Shown one piece after another: positions 10,357 through 19,410 of a DNA stretch of 64,000 bases. The notes beneath the pieces were generated by a model. It was not told the origin of the DNA and ran no database searches. It saw only the letters and a list, made by a program, of their open reading frames with translations. The stretch is from assembly GCA_006503475.1 (NCBI GenBank), contig RSEH01000060.1, positions 116,549 to 180,548 on the forward strand. Direction: 5' to 3'. This stretch comes from Stentor roeselii (lineage: Eukaryota; Ciliophora; Heterotrichea; Heterotrichida; Stentoridae). Positions within the stretch are counted from its first letter, which is position 1; each line of letters starts with the position of its first letter. The position numbers and the translations under genes are program-made.

Positions 10357-12334
10357 TTATGACGTCATTAATGGCATGATTTTTGGAATTTTTATGTTCT
10401 GGAAGGTTCAAAAGGAAAAGGGCGTGAAAGATAGAAATCGAAGAATTGGGTTTAAGAGAAGAAGGATTTTAAGGAGTTGATGATTGCAGAGGGCCATGGA
10501 GTTAATTATGGGAGGTAAGGAAATGAAGATTTTGAATTTGATTTGATATTGGACATTATTTGGTTGGATTTTTAAGTTTGCATAATTCTCAAACTTCTGA
10601 ATTCTTTTTTTTTGTGCATGTTGAAAACTTTAGTGAAGAGGAATGATATATTTTTAAAGGTGACTTATGAGTACAAAGTGGAGGGAGCATGATTATTGAA
10701 TGATAAAATGTGAATATAATACTTTAAATATGGAAAGGAAAGTTTTACATATAAAAATTAATTTTGATGAAAAGTTTACAAGTTTTAGCTAGGGGCTTAT
10801 ACACAAAGAACTTTTTTGAAATATCAGAATTTTAGTTCTATTGATCTATGAACTTTATTGTCTAATTTTCTTGGTAATTACGATATTTTGTAAGTACCTC
10901 ATCACTATATAACTGGTTTGGAAAATTAAAGATTAACTATATTAAATTTCATGGTATGATGCATATGTAAAGGAAATTGTTAAGATTGAAAAATTAAAAT
11001 AATCGATTGAGGATCTCCTTTAAATAGATAGTTGAAAGTTTATTGAAAGGCAAGAATATTAAAATTTCAATTTTATAATCATAGAACAGATCAGTTTTAT
11101 AATCTTTTAGGGAGAAAGATTTAGCCAAGTAATTTGATTTCTAGTTAAATATCAAGCTTATGAAATATTAAAGATCTAACTGGTAAATGGATTTGTTTTA
11201 AACTTTCATAACAAAACTTTCTTAATTTTGATAAACTGAGCTCTTATTGGAAATCGTTTGTTGATCAAAACTATGGAGCCCTTATCATAACGAATTTCAA
11301 TCATTTTCACTATATTAATGATAAATTTTAAGCAGGGACCCTCTTAAATCAGAAATTGTTTGGTAGCCTAGTTCAAGAATCTTGAAATCTTTAATCACAC
11401 TTTTATACTTAGACAAAACTTGAATTTAATATCTGTTCATAATTTCCTGAGTCTTGTATAATAGGCGATTAAAAACATATAATTGTAAAATGTAGATGTA
11501 TCCTTGCGCTCTGTAGTTCAGTTATTTTTATTTTTTCTTTATATGGTTCACCAGATGCAAGTCAAATTAACCTAATTTTTAGAAACGCTTGGTAAATATA
11601 AAAATCGATTATTCCTAGACAGCTGGCCATAATGGCCAAGGAAACCGAAAATATTCAAAATTCATGATCACTATATTTTCAGATTAACAATTTATATACT
11701 ATATCTATCAAGATTAAGACTATTTTCAGTACTTTAGGTCTTGTTAATGAATTAAATTCGCGATAAGTAAAAAAATTGATATTCTTGTCCAGTTCAACTT
11801 GAAAAAAGCTGTCCAGTGAGTAAGAATCTGCATATGAAAATAGCAATACTGCTTATAAGCAAAAAAATATCATAGGTTTTCCAAATTTACCATATTTTTG
11901 ATTGTAATATATCGAAAATATGGTAAAATTAATTATTTTAATATGAATAAATGATGAGAGCAAATTATAATAGATATAATAAATTCATGTAAGTAATAGC
12001 GCAGGAAAATAACTCGAAATAGAATAGAAGGAAACAGTCTAATGACTGAGAAACCTAATATAACGGAAAACAGTATTAAATCACTTAATTTGACTCAACT
12101 TATTAAATCTTAAAAGAATACCTCAATTAAATCCTTCTTATTTCTGTAATAATAATATATTCCAATATTTCCATGAATTTCATCTAAAATTCAAAACTCC
12201 TAAAAAAAAATCTAAAACTCCTTAAACCAAAAATCTTTCTCTCAATAACAATATTCCATCCAAAAATCACAAACCCTCAAAGAAAATCATCAAAATTCCA
12301 AATAAAAAAAAAAATCAATCATATCCTAAATAAA
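10357..12334. other. Large intergenic region (about 2 kb)
   Basis: Nearly 2 kb without a supportable gene between divergent FBPase and kinesin-13, the largest gap in the window. The first 250 bases are C-poor and the last 200 are G-poor on the + strand, the flank pattern seen at other starts. The middle is AT-rich with stops in all frames. A small inverted repeat, TGGCCA-TAA-TGGCCA, is at 11624-11638. No tRNA, snRNA or other known RNA was recognised. Promoters and an unrecognised non-coding RNA are both possible. Confidence 0.5.
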
Positions 12335-14269
12335 ATGGACAAAAAGAACCCATCGACTCAAGCGGACAAAATCAAGGAAAAGTTCAAAAACCAAAAAGAT
12401 GTCCAAGCAATGCGCAGAGAGCAAGCCTTGGATTCCTTATCTCCAGAAGATGTGCTTCAAGGCCTCAAGGATAAAGGACTTCCAACTTATGGAACCAATA
12501 AAGAGCGGCTGGATCGACTGAAAAAAGCGAATGGAATCCAAGTCACTGAAAGTCAAGCTGCTAAGAAAGGAAACGTTTTAAATAGTATTGAAGCTATTTC
12601 CAAGAAAAGAGAGGAAAGGCGGAAGAAGATGGAAGAAGAAAAAATTGTCCGCGAAGAGAGAAAAGCGGAAAATGAAGCTCTTGGGAAGGCTGGGGATACT
12701 GTTTTTGAAGGAATGATTGAACAGTACCGGGTTCAAGTTCCTAACCCAGAGCCTCACACCCCATCAGCGAACCTAAAAATCTGCGTCTGCGTAAGAAAAA
12801 GACCGATATTCTCAAAAGAGCTAAACCAAGGTGAAATCGACGCAGTGAGTTGTTCGAACCCTCGAGTATTAGTTCACGAGCCAAAGTTCAAAGTAGACGG
12901 AATTACAAAGTACCTAGAAAACCACACTTTTGTATTCGACAATACTTTCGGTGACAAAGAAGACAACACAACAGTTTACCAATACTCTTTGAAATCGCTT
13001 TGTCCTTTCATCTTATCAGGAGGGACAGTCACTTGCTTCGCCTACGGGCAGACAGGTTCAGGAAAGACCTTCACAATGAAAGGCCTTCAAAACATGGTGA
13101 TTCAAGATCTATTTGCAGCGTCTTCCTGCACTTTTTATCTGAGTTTCTTTGAAATCTACGGAGGACGATGCTTTGACTTGTTGAATGAAAGGAGCAAGTT
13201 AACGATTCTTGAAGATGGAAATGGAAATATCAAAGTCCAGGGCCTTGTCGAACACTCTGCAAGCAATAAGGATGAGTTGATACAGATGATTGAATATGGA
13301 AACTCGGTGAGAACTACCCATTCAACTACTTCAAATGAAGACTCATCTCGATCTCATGCTATTTGTCAGATTACCTTGAAAGATAACAGAAATAATATCA
13401 AAGGGAAATTGAGACTTGTTGACTTGGCTGTAATTTTTATTTAGGGAAGTGAAAGGGCTCAAGATTGTATGAGCAATAATAGACAGAGGAGAATTGAAGG
13501 AGCTGAAATCAATAAAAGTCTACTTGCGCTTAAAGAGTGTATAAGAGCTTTGAGAAAAGGCCCGGAAGCACATGTTCCTTATAGAGGATCAAAGTTGACT
13601 CTAGTGCTTCGAGATTCATTCGAAGGTGGAAGTGACGAGATCAAAGTCCTGATGATAACCTGCATCACCCCAGGCCACTCAAGCAGTGACCACACGATAA
13701 ACTCTCTTCGATACGCAGACCGTTTAAAAGAGCAAAGCGCTGGAAACCAAGTAAACCAGTTCATTCCAAAGCCAGACCAAATAAAAAAGCCAGTTGCCTC
13801 AGTTCCTTCAAGCCAACCTCTTCCAGCAAACAAAAAGCCAGTCCAAAACAAGCCATCAGGTAAAAAAGAGCCAGAAAGAATCGAAAAGCTCGGAAAAAGC
13901 TTTAAAGACATGGAATACATTCACGAGCACCAAGACGAAGACGGTAAAATCGGAAGAGAAATGCTGAACCTTCATGAAAAAGTTGAAACTATTCTAGCTG
14001 AAGAAGAAGAACTTCTTGAAAATCACGTCACTGCAATAAAAGAAGACGCCCAGATCCTAACAAAAGAAGGAGAATTAATCGCTTTAGCCCAAGGCGACGG
14101 AGACTACGACGTAGACACCTACGTGCAGCAGATGGAAATCCTAATCAAGCAAAAGCTAAGTGTCTACCAATCCCTCTACGAAAAGTTACTCACTTTCAAA
14201 GCGCACTTAAACGAAGAAGAAGAATTTTCTCACAACTTGACTCAGAGTTTCCAGATGCAGAAAAAGTAA
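12335..14269 (+). CDS. Kinesin-13 microtubule depolymerase, two exons
   Basis: Exons 12335-13429 and 13445-14269 join to 639 residues; the splice restores the switch II motif LVDLAGSERAQD. Residues about 34-68 look like a SAP-type helix pair ([19 protein letters not shown]). A basic coiled neck follows, then the motor domain: [26 protein letters not shown] (the kinesin-13 KVD loop that bends protofilaments), P-loop GQTGSGKT near residue 235, and [24 protein letters not shown] closes the motor. The motor sits internally, as in MCAK/KIF2. Kinesin-13s depolymerise microtubule ends at spindles and set ciliary length. The C-terminal 150 residues are Pro/Lys-rich and then acidic coiled coil. It converges with the GABA transaminase gene after 7 bases. 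Confidence 0.95.
13430..13444 (+). other. 15-base intron (phase 0)
   Basis: GTAATTTTTATTTAG interrupts the kinesin between LVDLA and GSERA. The most highly conserved motif of the family spans the junction, so this is the best-supported intron in the window. Retention gives an in-frame TAG. Confidence 0.97.
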
Positions 14270-14276
14270 AAGTTTC

Positions 14277-15620
14277 CTAATTACTTAAGACTTTCCTCAT
14301 CGCTTCCAAAAACACGTCAGCGTGTTGTCTGTCGAAGATCAGAGCTGGACTCAGCTGAATCGATCTGCCAGTCACATTCACCAAAACTCCTTCTTGCAAA
14401 AGATTTTTCACAATTTTCCAGGCTTCTGTTTTACTCGGTGCGTCAAAAGCGAGGTGAAGTCCCAAGCCTCTTACATTTGAAACTACTTTCCCTGAGAGTG
14501 CATTAAGACCATGCATCAGGTAGTCGCCTGTGTTGCCTGCTCTTGTTATCAGGTCTTGAGTCTCGATCACGCTTCGGACTCCTTTCAGTTGGTCTAACTT
14601 GAAAGCGTCTCCGCACCAGGTGTTAGCGACTTGGTAGACTGAGGGCGGGCGGAACTCGCGCCGCATGAAGTAACCTGATATTTGAGACTTTCCTCCGAAG
14701 ACTAAGATGTCGGGTTTTAAGTCGAAGTGCTCGTGAGCCCAAAGTCTTCCTGAACCTCCGAATCCGGTAAAAGTCTCGTCGATTATTAAGGCTGCGTTGT
14801 TTTCTTTTACTAGTTTTGAAACTTCAGAGTAAAACTTGTAACTTGCTAGGAAATTTCCGTGCTTTGTTAATGGCTCTAATATTAAAGCACATATGTTTGG
14901 ATGGGATTTGAAGGTCTTGGAAAGGGTTTCGAGGGATAAGGATTCTTGGGTGGAATTTTCGGGGAATGGGACTTGATGTGACCGCAGGGATGGAGTGTAG
15001 GATGTTGGGGGTCCTAGCCCGAAGAGGTTACTGTGTTTTGAGTTTTTAAAACTTAGTATTGCGAAATCGGGACTTCCTGGAGCTGAGTTTAACATTGCTG
15101 AGTTCAGGTGTTCCTGTGTATAATTCCCATACTTCTTCCTAAAATACCAGATATAAGCAGACTTCGCCGCATTTTCCAGACTTCCAGCACTACATCCACA
15201 AGAGTTAAAAACTTCATCAAGTCCACTAGGAGCGATAGGCATGAGAACCTTATCAATAAGTTCAGGCCAGTCAGAAGTCGGCATAGTATGACAAGAAATG
15301 CGATGCATTGCAGTGCGTCTGACATGGTCACTCTGCAAGTACTTCAGAAACGCTGGGTTGTTATACCCAATAGCAAGAGTGCCTTCCTGGGCATCAAGGT
15401 CCAGCAACAAGTTTCCATCGGCATCAGCGAGGTAATTTCCAGAGCTTTTTTCATAGTCCACAAAAACTTTCACATTTTTATGCTCCTGACTAACACCCTG
15501 GTACTGGTTCAGCAGGGAAATCGAGGCAGGTCCAGGAACCGTCGTCAAAACTGAAGGCCTCAGAGGTTCAGTGCTGGCCACCCTGCCTAAATGTCGCAGT
15601 TTGAGAAAAGAATGAAGCAT
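14277..15620 (-). CDS. ABAT: 4-aminobutyrate aminotransferase, mitochondrial
   Basis: A 447-residue class-III PLP aminotransferase. It moves the amino group of GABA to 2-oxoglutarate, giving succinic semialdehyde. It shows the ABAT-specific N-domain (FVDYEKSSGNYLADADGN, then SCGCSAGSLENAAK), the PLP-ring Asp in LIIDETFTGFGGSG (about D281), and the Schiff-base Lys in VFGGKSQISGYF (about K311). FRPPSVYQVANTWCGD and the small C-terminal domain follow. The start MLHSFLKLRHLGRVAS is basic and amphipathic, like a mitochondrial presequence. It is 23 bases downstream of the GSTZ1-like gene on the same strand. A related beta-alanine transaminase activity cannot be excluded. Confidence 0.9.
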   Translation of the reverse strand: MLHSFLKLRHLGRVASTEPLRPSVLTTVPGPASISLLNQYQGVSQEHKNVKVFVDYEKSSGNYLADADGNLLLDLDAQEGTLAIGYNNPAFLKYLQSDHVRRTAMHRISCHTMPTSDWPELIDKVLMPIAPSGLDEVFNSCGCSAGSLENAAKSAYIWYFRKKYGNYTQEHLNSAMLNSAPGSPDFAILSFKNSKHSNLFGLGPPTSYTPSLRSHQVPFPENSTQESLSLETLSKTFKSHPNICALILEPLTKHGNFLASYKFYSEVSKLVKENNAALIIDETFTGFGGSGRLWAHEHFDLKPDILVFGGKSQISGYFMRREFRPPSVYQVANTWCGDAFKLDQLKGVRSVIETQDLITRAGNTGDYLMHGLNALSGKVVSNVRGLGLHLAFDAPSKTEAWKIVKNLLQEGVLVNVTGRSIQLSPALIFDRQHADVFLEAMRKVLSN

Positions 15621-15643
15621 TTTTAATGGTTTTAACTATTTAA

Positions 15644-16270
15644 TTATTCAGCATCTGGTTGACTTTCTGGAGATGATTTTTGGAATTCTGGAAGGGTTGA
15701 GAGGTAGTCATTCACTTTTACTACTGTTGGGAAATTGATTAGGTCGACGTTATAACGACGGGCGTTGTAAATTTGAGGGACTAGAAAAGCGTCTGCTAAG
15801 GTTAATTCAGAGCCAAAGCAACAGGTTCCTGAAGTCTTTTCAATGATTTTTTCCACTGCGAAGAGACCTTCACTTATCACCTGCGCTGCCCATTCATTGC
15901 GAGAGTATCCTGCTTTTTCTGCCAGGCCTAAAATGCTCACGTTTTGCAAGGGTTGAATACCGGAGTTGATTATTTCACAGACTTCTAAGACTTTTGCCTT
16001 GGATTCTAAGGAAGATGGAAGAAGTGAGGGCTCTGGATGTTTTGATTCCAGGTAAAGTACCATTGCAAGGCTTTGGGATAAGGAAAAGTCGTTGTAGACT
16101 AAAAAGGGCACTTGACCCATCGGGTTCTTTTCGAGGTAGTCGGGGGAGACGTTGTTGTTTTGAAGGAGGTGGACTGGAATATAGGTGAATTCAAGATTTT
16201 TCAATGCCAGGACTATTCTCACCCGCCAGGAGCAGGAACTTCTCCAATAAGAGTAAAGACTGATGTCCAT
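15644..16270 (-). CDS. GSTZ1: Maleylacetoacetate isomerase (GST zeta)
   Basis: A 208-residue zeta-class glutathione transferase, normal family length. It isomerises maleylacetoacetate to fumarylacetoacetate in tyrosine breakdown with glutathione as cofactor. The zeta signature SSCSWRVRIVLALK carries the catalytic Ser and Cys at residues about 11-13. NPMGQVPFL, then SQSLAMVLYLE, forms the glutathione site, and LTLADAFLVPQIYNARRYNVDL is the conserved C-terminal all-helical domain. No targeting peptide is seen. Its pathway ends in fumarate and acetoacetate, and acetoacetate is the substrate of the CoA-transferase encoded 3 kb away. Confidence 0.95.
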   Translation of the reverse strand: MDISLYSYWRSSCSWRVRIVLALKNLEFTYIPVHLLQNNNVSPDYLEKNPMGQVPFLVYNDFSLSQSLAMVLYLESKHPEPSLLPSSLESKAKVLEVCEIINSGIQPLQNVSILGLAEKAGYSRNEWAAQVISEGLFAVEKIIEKTSGTCCFGSELTLADAFLVPQIYNARRYNVDLINFPTVVKVNDYLSTLPEFQKSSPESQPDAE

Positions 16271-16337
16271 TTAATTATAAGACAGAGGATCTTGTGGAGA
16301 TTGTGAAAAATAAGAAAGTTTTGTAATTGAATTAATC

Positions 16338-17162
16338 TTAGATTATATTGAGGAGGTCCTGGTTTCTCATTGTTTGTGGAGAGACTATCGTCTTTTGTAT
16401 TGAATTTATTCTTGGTAATCGTCCTGATCGAGACATGGGTAATGAGTCTCCAAGTTTACTTTTATATTGAGCGATTCTTGTCTTTATTTTCGCGTAATCA
16501 CTTGACCTTCTCCAGATAATTCTTTGAAGTTTCGAAGGCGACTCTTCATTTTTTTCTAAATTCAAAGCATATGCCCTTAACACCTTCAAACCTTTATCCT
16601 TATCATGTCCATTTTCTCCTAAATAAGCTTTCAACATCAAGTTTCTCCTTTGATTCGTACAACAAAGGTTAAAAGGCAAGTCAGTTTTCTGATTAAGAAT
16701 AATATTCTTCTCCATATCTCTCAACAAAGTATCAATCTTCGAATGTTTCTTGGCACGAGCAGAGTCAAAAGCTCTTAAAAACTCATGAAATTCGATTATT
16801 CCTGAATTTTTGTTTCCAACATATTCAATCAGCTGCTCGACTTCAGCGCGACTTTCAACAAGTCCTAAAGAAAGAAGAGGTTCATAAAGTTCTTCAAGAC
16901 ACAAAGTTCCTGATCGATCTTTATCAAGTTGTTCGAAAACTTGTCTTAAGTCTTTTCTTTGGACTGTTTCTTGTTGAGGGGATTTTTTTCCTCTGAGTTT
17001 CATCCACTTTCGCATGTTGTACTGCTCGATTTTCTGCATGTTGACCTGCATTTGCATTTTTTTCCAGTTTCGAGGAAGTTTTGGCTCGGTTTCGAAAAAA
17101 GGCTGGGATCTGGAAGAGAGAAAAGCTTCTCGGCTCATTTGTTTTAGCAGCTCTAGGTTCAT
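16338..17162 (-). CDS. EF-hand protein
   Basis: 274 residues from the ATG at 17162. The frame stays open further upstream, but that extension runs through a tRNA-Ala gene, so the internal MNLELL start is preferred. One canonical EF-hand loop is visible at residues about 80-91 (DKDRSGTLCLEE). A second, degenerate loop (GNKNSGIIEFHE) lacks the first acidic ligand. The protein is otherwise basic, with a helical N-terminus rich in Met and Gln (KKMQMQVNMQKIEQYN) that could bind calmodulin-like partners. The family was not recognised; many ciliate cortical and ciliary Ca2+ sensors look like this. The start codon lies only 11 bases past the tRNA 3' end. Confidence 0.75.
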   Translation of the reverse strand: MNLELLKQMSREAFLSSRSQPFFETEPKLPRNWKKMQMQVNMQKIEQYNMRKWMKLRGKKSPQQETVQRKDLRQVFEQLDKDRSGTLCLEELYEPLLSLGLVESRAEVEQLIEYVGNKNSGIIEFHEFLRAFDSARAKKHSKIDTLLRDMEKNIILNQKTDLPFNLCCTNQRRNLMLKAYLGENGHDKDKGLKVLRAYALNLEKNEESPSKLQRIIWRRSSDYAKIKTRIAQYKSKLGDSLPMSRSGRLPRINSIQKTIVSPQTMRNQDLLNII

Positions 17163-17173
17163 TATTATAAAAA

Positions 17174-17246
17174 TGGAGAACCTGGGCATCGATCCCAGTG
17201 CCTCTTGCATGCTAAGCAAGCGCTCTACCATTTGAGCTAGATCCCC
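17174..17246 (-). tRNA. tRNA-Ala (AGC anticodon)
   Basis: A 73-base cloverleaf on the minus strand beginning GGGGATC. D arm GCTC/GAGC, anticodon stem CTTGC/GCAAG with loop TTAGCAT (anticodon AGC), T arm CTGGG/CCCAG and acceptor 3' strand GTTCTCC plus discriminator A. The alanine identity pair G3-U70 is present. Position 6-67 is a T-T mismatch where most eukaryotic tRNA-Ala genes have a pair. A short T run follows, a Pol III terminator, and runs straight into the EF-hand start codon. Confidence 0.93.
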
Positions 17247-17509
17247 GTTGAATGAAGTAGCCGAGGATGGGTTATAAAGAGGGTTTTTGAGTGATTTTTT
17301 AAGGTATTGAGGATGTTTTGATTGGTTTGTGGGTGAGGATTAGTGGGATATTGGGAATTTTTGGGAATTTAATGGAACTGGATTAGTTACTGGTTGTTGG
17401 GGTTATTGTATATGTATTGTTGGAGTAGTTTCAGTGATCCGATTTTCCCATAAAATCATTGAAGTCTACTAAAATCTCTTTCTCTTATCCAAATCCATGA
17501 ATATCTCTA

Positions 17510-18874
17510 TTAAAAAATTTTACTCGATAAAATAGTGCTGGAACGCCTTTTATGACACCTTGATTTCAGCATCTGACTCATCGGAGGCACAGGCGAGGCT
17601 CTCATAGATGCAGGCTGAAATCCCGTTTTCCTCATATCTAAGTTTTCCGCAGATCGATTTTTCTGCAACGCTTGAACATTCGTCCCATCAGCTAAAATAA
17701 AGTCAGCCGATGTTTTTTTCAAATGTTTAACCGCTTCAATATTTAAAAACCTTCCTTGTCCTCCCCAAAGTCCTTCAAACTGCGAAGGTGAAGCTCGAGA
17801 CATGATTTTTTTTCTTTCAGTCACTGCATGGTTCAATTTATCAATATTGCTAAATTTTTCAAAAATATTGATGCAGCTTTTTTCTTTCTTATACGGTTTA
17901 AACGACGGGTTTCTTTCAAGAAGGTTATCCAATGAATTCCTAAACGAACTCCAGTTATCCAAGAACTTCTTTTTAGCTTTCGAGACACTTTTCAGGTACT
18001 TCAAAGGCTGTTCCGCAGTGATCCTGACAAAAAAATCCACAGCAGGGATGACGTAAAGCGAGAGAGTGTCCGAGCTGCATATGCAAGAGTAGCTATGAGG
18101 ATTTTTATTAAAAACGTCATCTTCTCCTATCATCGAGCCTTTTCCTATTCTTTTAGCTGTATGCATTCTTTTCAAATTAACTTTTCGTATTCCAGAAGAA
18201 GTTCCAGGTTTCAATATTCCTTTACTCAATTTACATTCTCCATCATGAATAATAAAAATTTCCTTCGCAGGGTCTCCTTCGTTGAATACTGTCTGGCCTT
18301 TGAAGTAATTCATTTCTCGGATGTTGTAAGTCAACTTCGAAATCGCCAGTTTGTTTAACTTCTGAAAAGCTGGAAGTGACTGTAAAAAATAAATCATCTC
18401 GTTTTTTTTTTCTGTTACCAGCTTCTGCATCAAGTGGCAATAGTCTTTTTTTAGAAGAACTAAAAAGTGAGAGTCTGACTTGCAAATCGCTGAAGCACTT
18501 CGAGGACGAGAAGTCTCTAAAGCTAACTCGCCAAAGGAAGACCCTGAGTGAAAAACCATGATTTCAGTAAAGGTGATTTGTCCTGAGTCGGAAACGGGGA
18601 TTTCGATTCCTACTGTTCCTGAGATTAGGATGTAGAATTTTGAACCGATTTCTCCGTATTTGAAGACGTATTGACCAGCAGGGATGAACTCGTATACGAG
18701 ATATTGACAACAACTAGCGTGAGCAGGCTCTCCTTGCTTTAAGCTGAGATCTTTGAATAATTTTATTTCTCTAGTCGCTGAGATCAAAAATAGCAAATCA
18801 GAAGACTGTCGATACCCACAACTACTTCCTTTGCAGATAATCTGAACCTTGGCAAGAGTTTCGTTTGATACCAT
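17510..18874 (-). CDS. Protein with two cyclic-nucleotide-binding domains
   Basis: 454 residues. CNB domain 1 (about 38-155) has an intact phosphate-binding cassette, FGELALETSRPRSASA, with the Glu and Arg that hold the cyclic phosphate and ribose. CNB domain 2 (about 165-290) is degenerate (MIGEDDVFNKNPHSYSC, no cassette Arg). The remaining 160 residues are basic and disordered. There is no kinase, channel or dimerisation domain, so this is neither a typical PKA regulatory subunit nor PKG; it could be a cyclic-nucleotide receptor or scaffold. Residue preference (Ala in RSASA) leans to cAMP over cGMP by analogy with PKA-R, which is inference. It is divergent from the CoA-transferase gene. Confidence 0.85.
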   Translation of the reverse strand: MVSNETLAKVQIICKGSSCGYRQSSDLLFLISATREIKLFKDLSLKQGEPAHASCCQYLVYEFIPAGQYVFKYGEIGSKFYILISGTVGIEIPVSDSGQITFTEIMVFHSGSSFGELALETSRPRSASAICKSDSHFLVLLKKDYCHLMQKLVTEKKNEMIYFLQSLPAFQKLNKLAISKLTYNIREMNYFKGQTVFNEGDPAKEIFIIHDGECKLSKGILKPGTSSGIRKVNLKRMHTAKRIGKGSMIGEDDVFNKNPHSYSCICSSDTLSLYVIPAVDFFVRITAEQPLKYLKSVSKAKKKFLDNWSSFRNSLDNLLERNPSFKPYKKEKSCINIFEKFSNIDKLNHAVTERKKIMSRASPSQFEGLWGGQGRFLNIEAVKHLKKTSADFILADGTNVQALQKNRSAENLDMRKTGFQPASMRASPVPPMSQMLKSRCHKRRSSTILSSKIF

Positions 18875-19410
18875 TTGAAATTATTCTTGTCAAATAAATA
18901 AGCCTTTTCATTTCTCATAATTCGAAATAACTCTTATTATATTTTGGTACTTTTTCATCATGCATAACTTCTAATATATTGAAGGATAGGCTAAAATCCT
19001 TTATTAGAACTTTCAAGGTTTCAGGGATTCATTTAAAGTTTAATCATCTGGGAGGGTCCCAGGGTAGTGAGGAGGAACTTAAAGATGAGTCATTAATTCA
19101 ACTTAGCTTGGGAAGGTTCAAGAATTGTGGCACAGCTTCTGGGTTATTTAAACTGGGACTGGTTCAAGTTTTGCCTGATACTTTCTTTTAATATGAATTC
19201 TTTTGAGGATCAGATGAGACCACCCAACTAGTGGTTTGAAAAATTTTTACCATTAAGAAGAATTTTTAATAATTAGTTTGAAAAGACTGATTTTATCCTG
19301 TTTCAAACTCACCTAAAATTAATTTTCAAATTTGTCCCGATCTTGTATAATTATGACTAAAGTCCCGTAAAGAGATATGGCATCCTACGCATCAAAAACA
19401 ATGGCTTATA
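18875..19410. other. Intergenic with a GC-richer patch
   Basis: 536 bases between divergent genes. About 18975-19195 is richer in G and C than other spacers. It contains a frame of 70 codons that opens only with TTG, plus a perfect hairpin CTGGGA-GGG-TCCCAG at 19048-19062. A second small stem ACCAC/GTGGT lies near 19221-19237. The frame resembles no family I know. A structured RNA, a gene relic or a missing-first-exon gene are all possible. Near 19378 a 13-codon upstream ORF overlaps the CoA-transferase start. Confidence 0.4.

Noticed and set aside
11945-12060. Possible C/D-box small nucleolar RNA (ATGATGA ... CTGA)
   Set aside because: Boxes of this length are expected by chance in AT-rich DNA; there is no terminal stem and no C'/D' pair.
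15108-15554. A 148-codon + strand frame inside the GABA transaminase gene
   Set aside because: It is antisense to a well-matched enzyme and has no protein-like pattern; a composition shadow.
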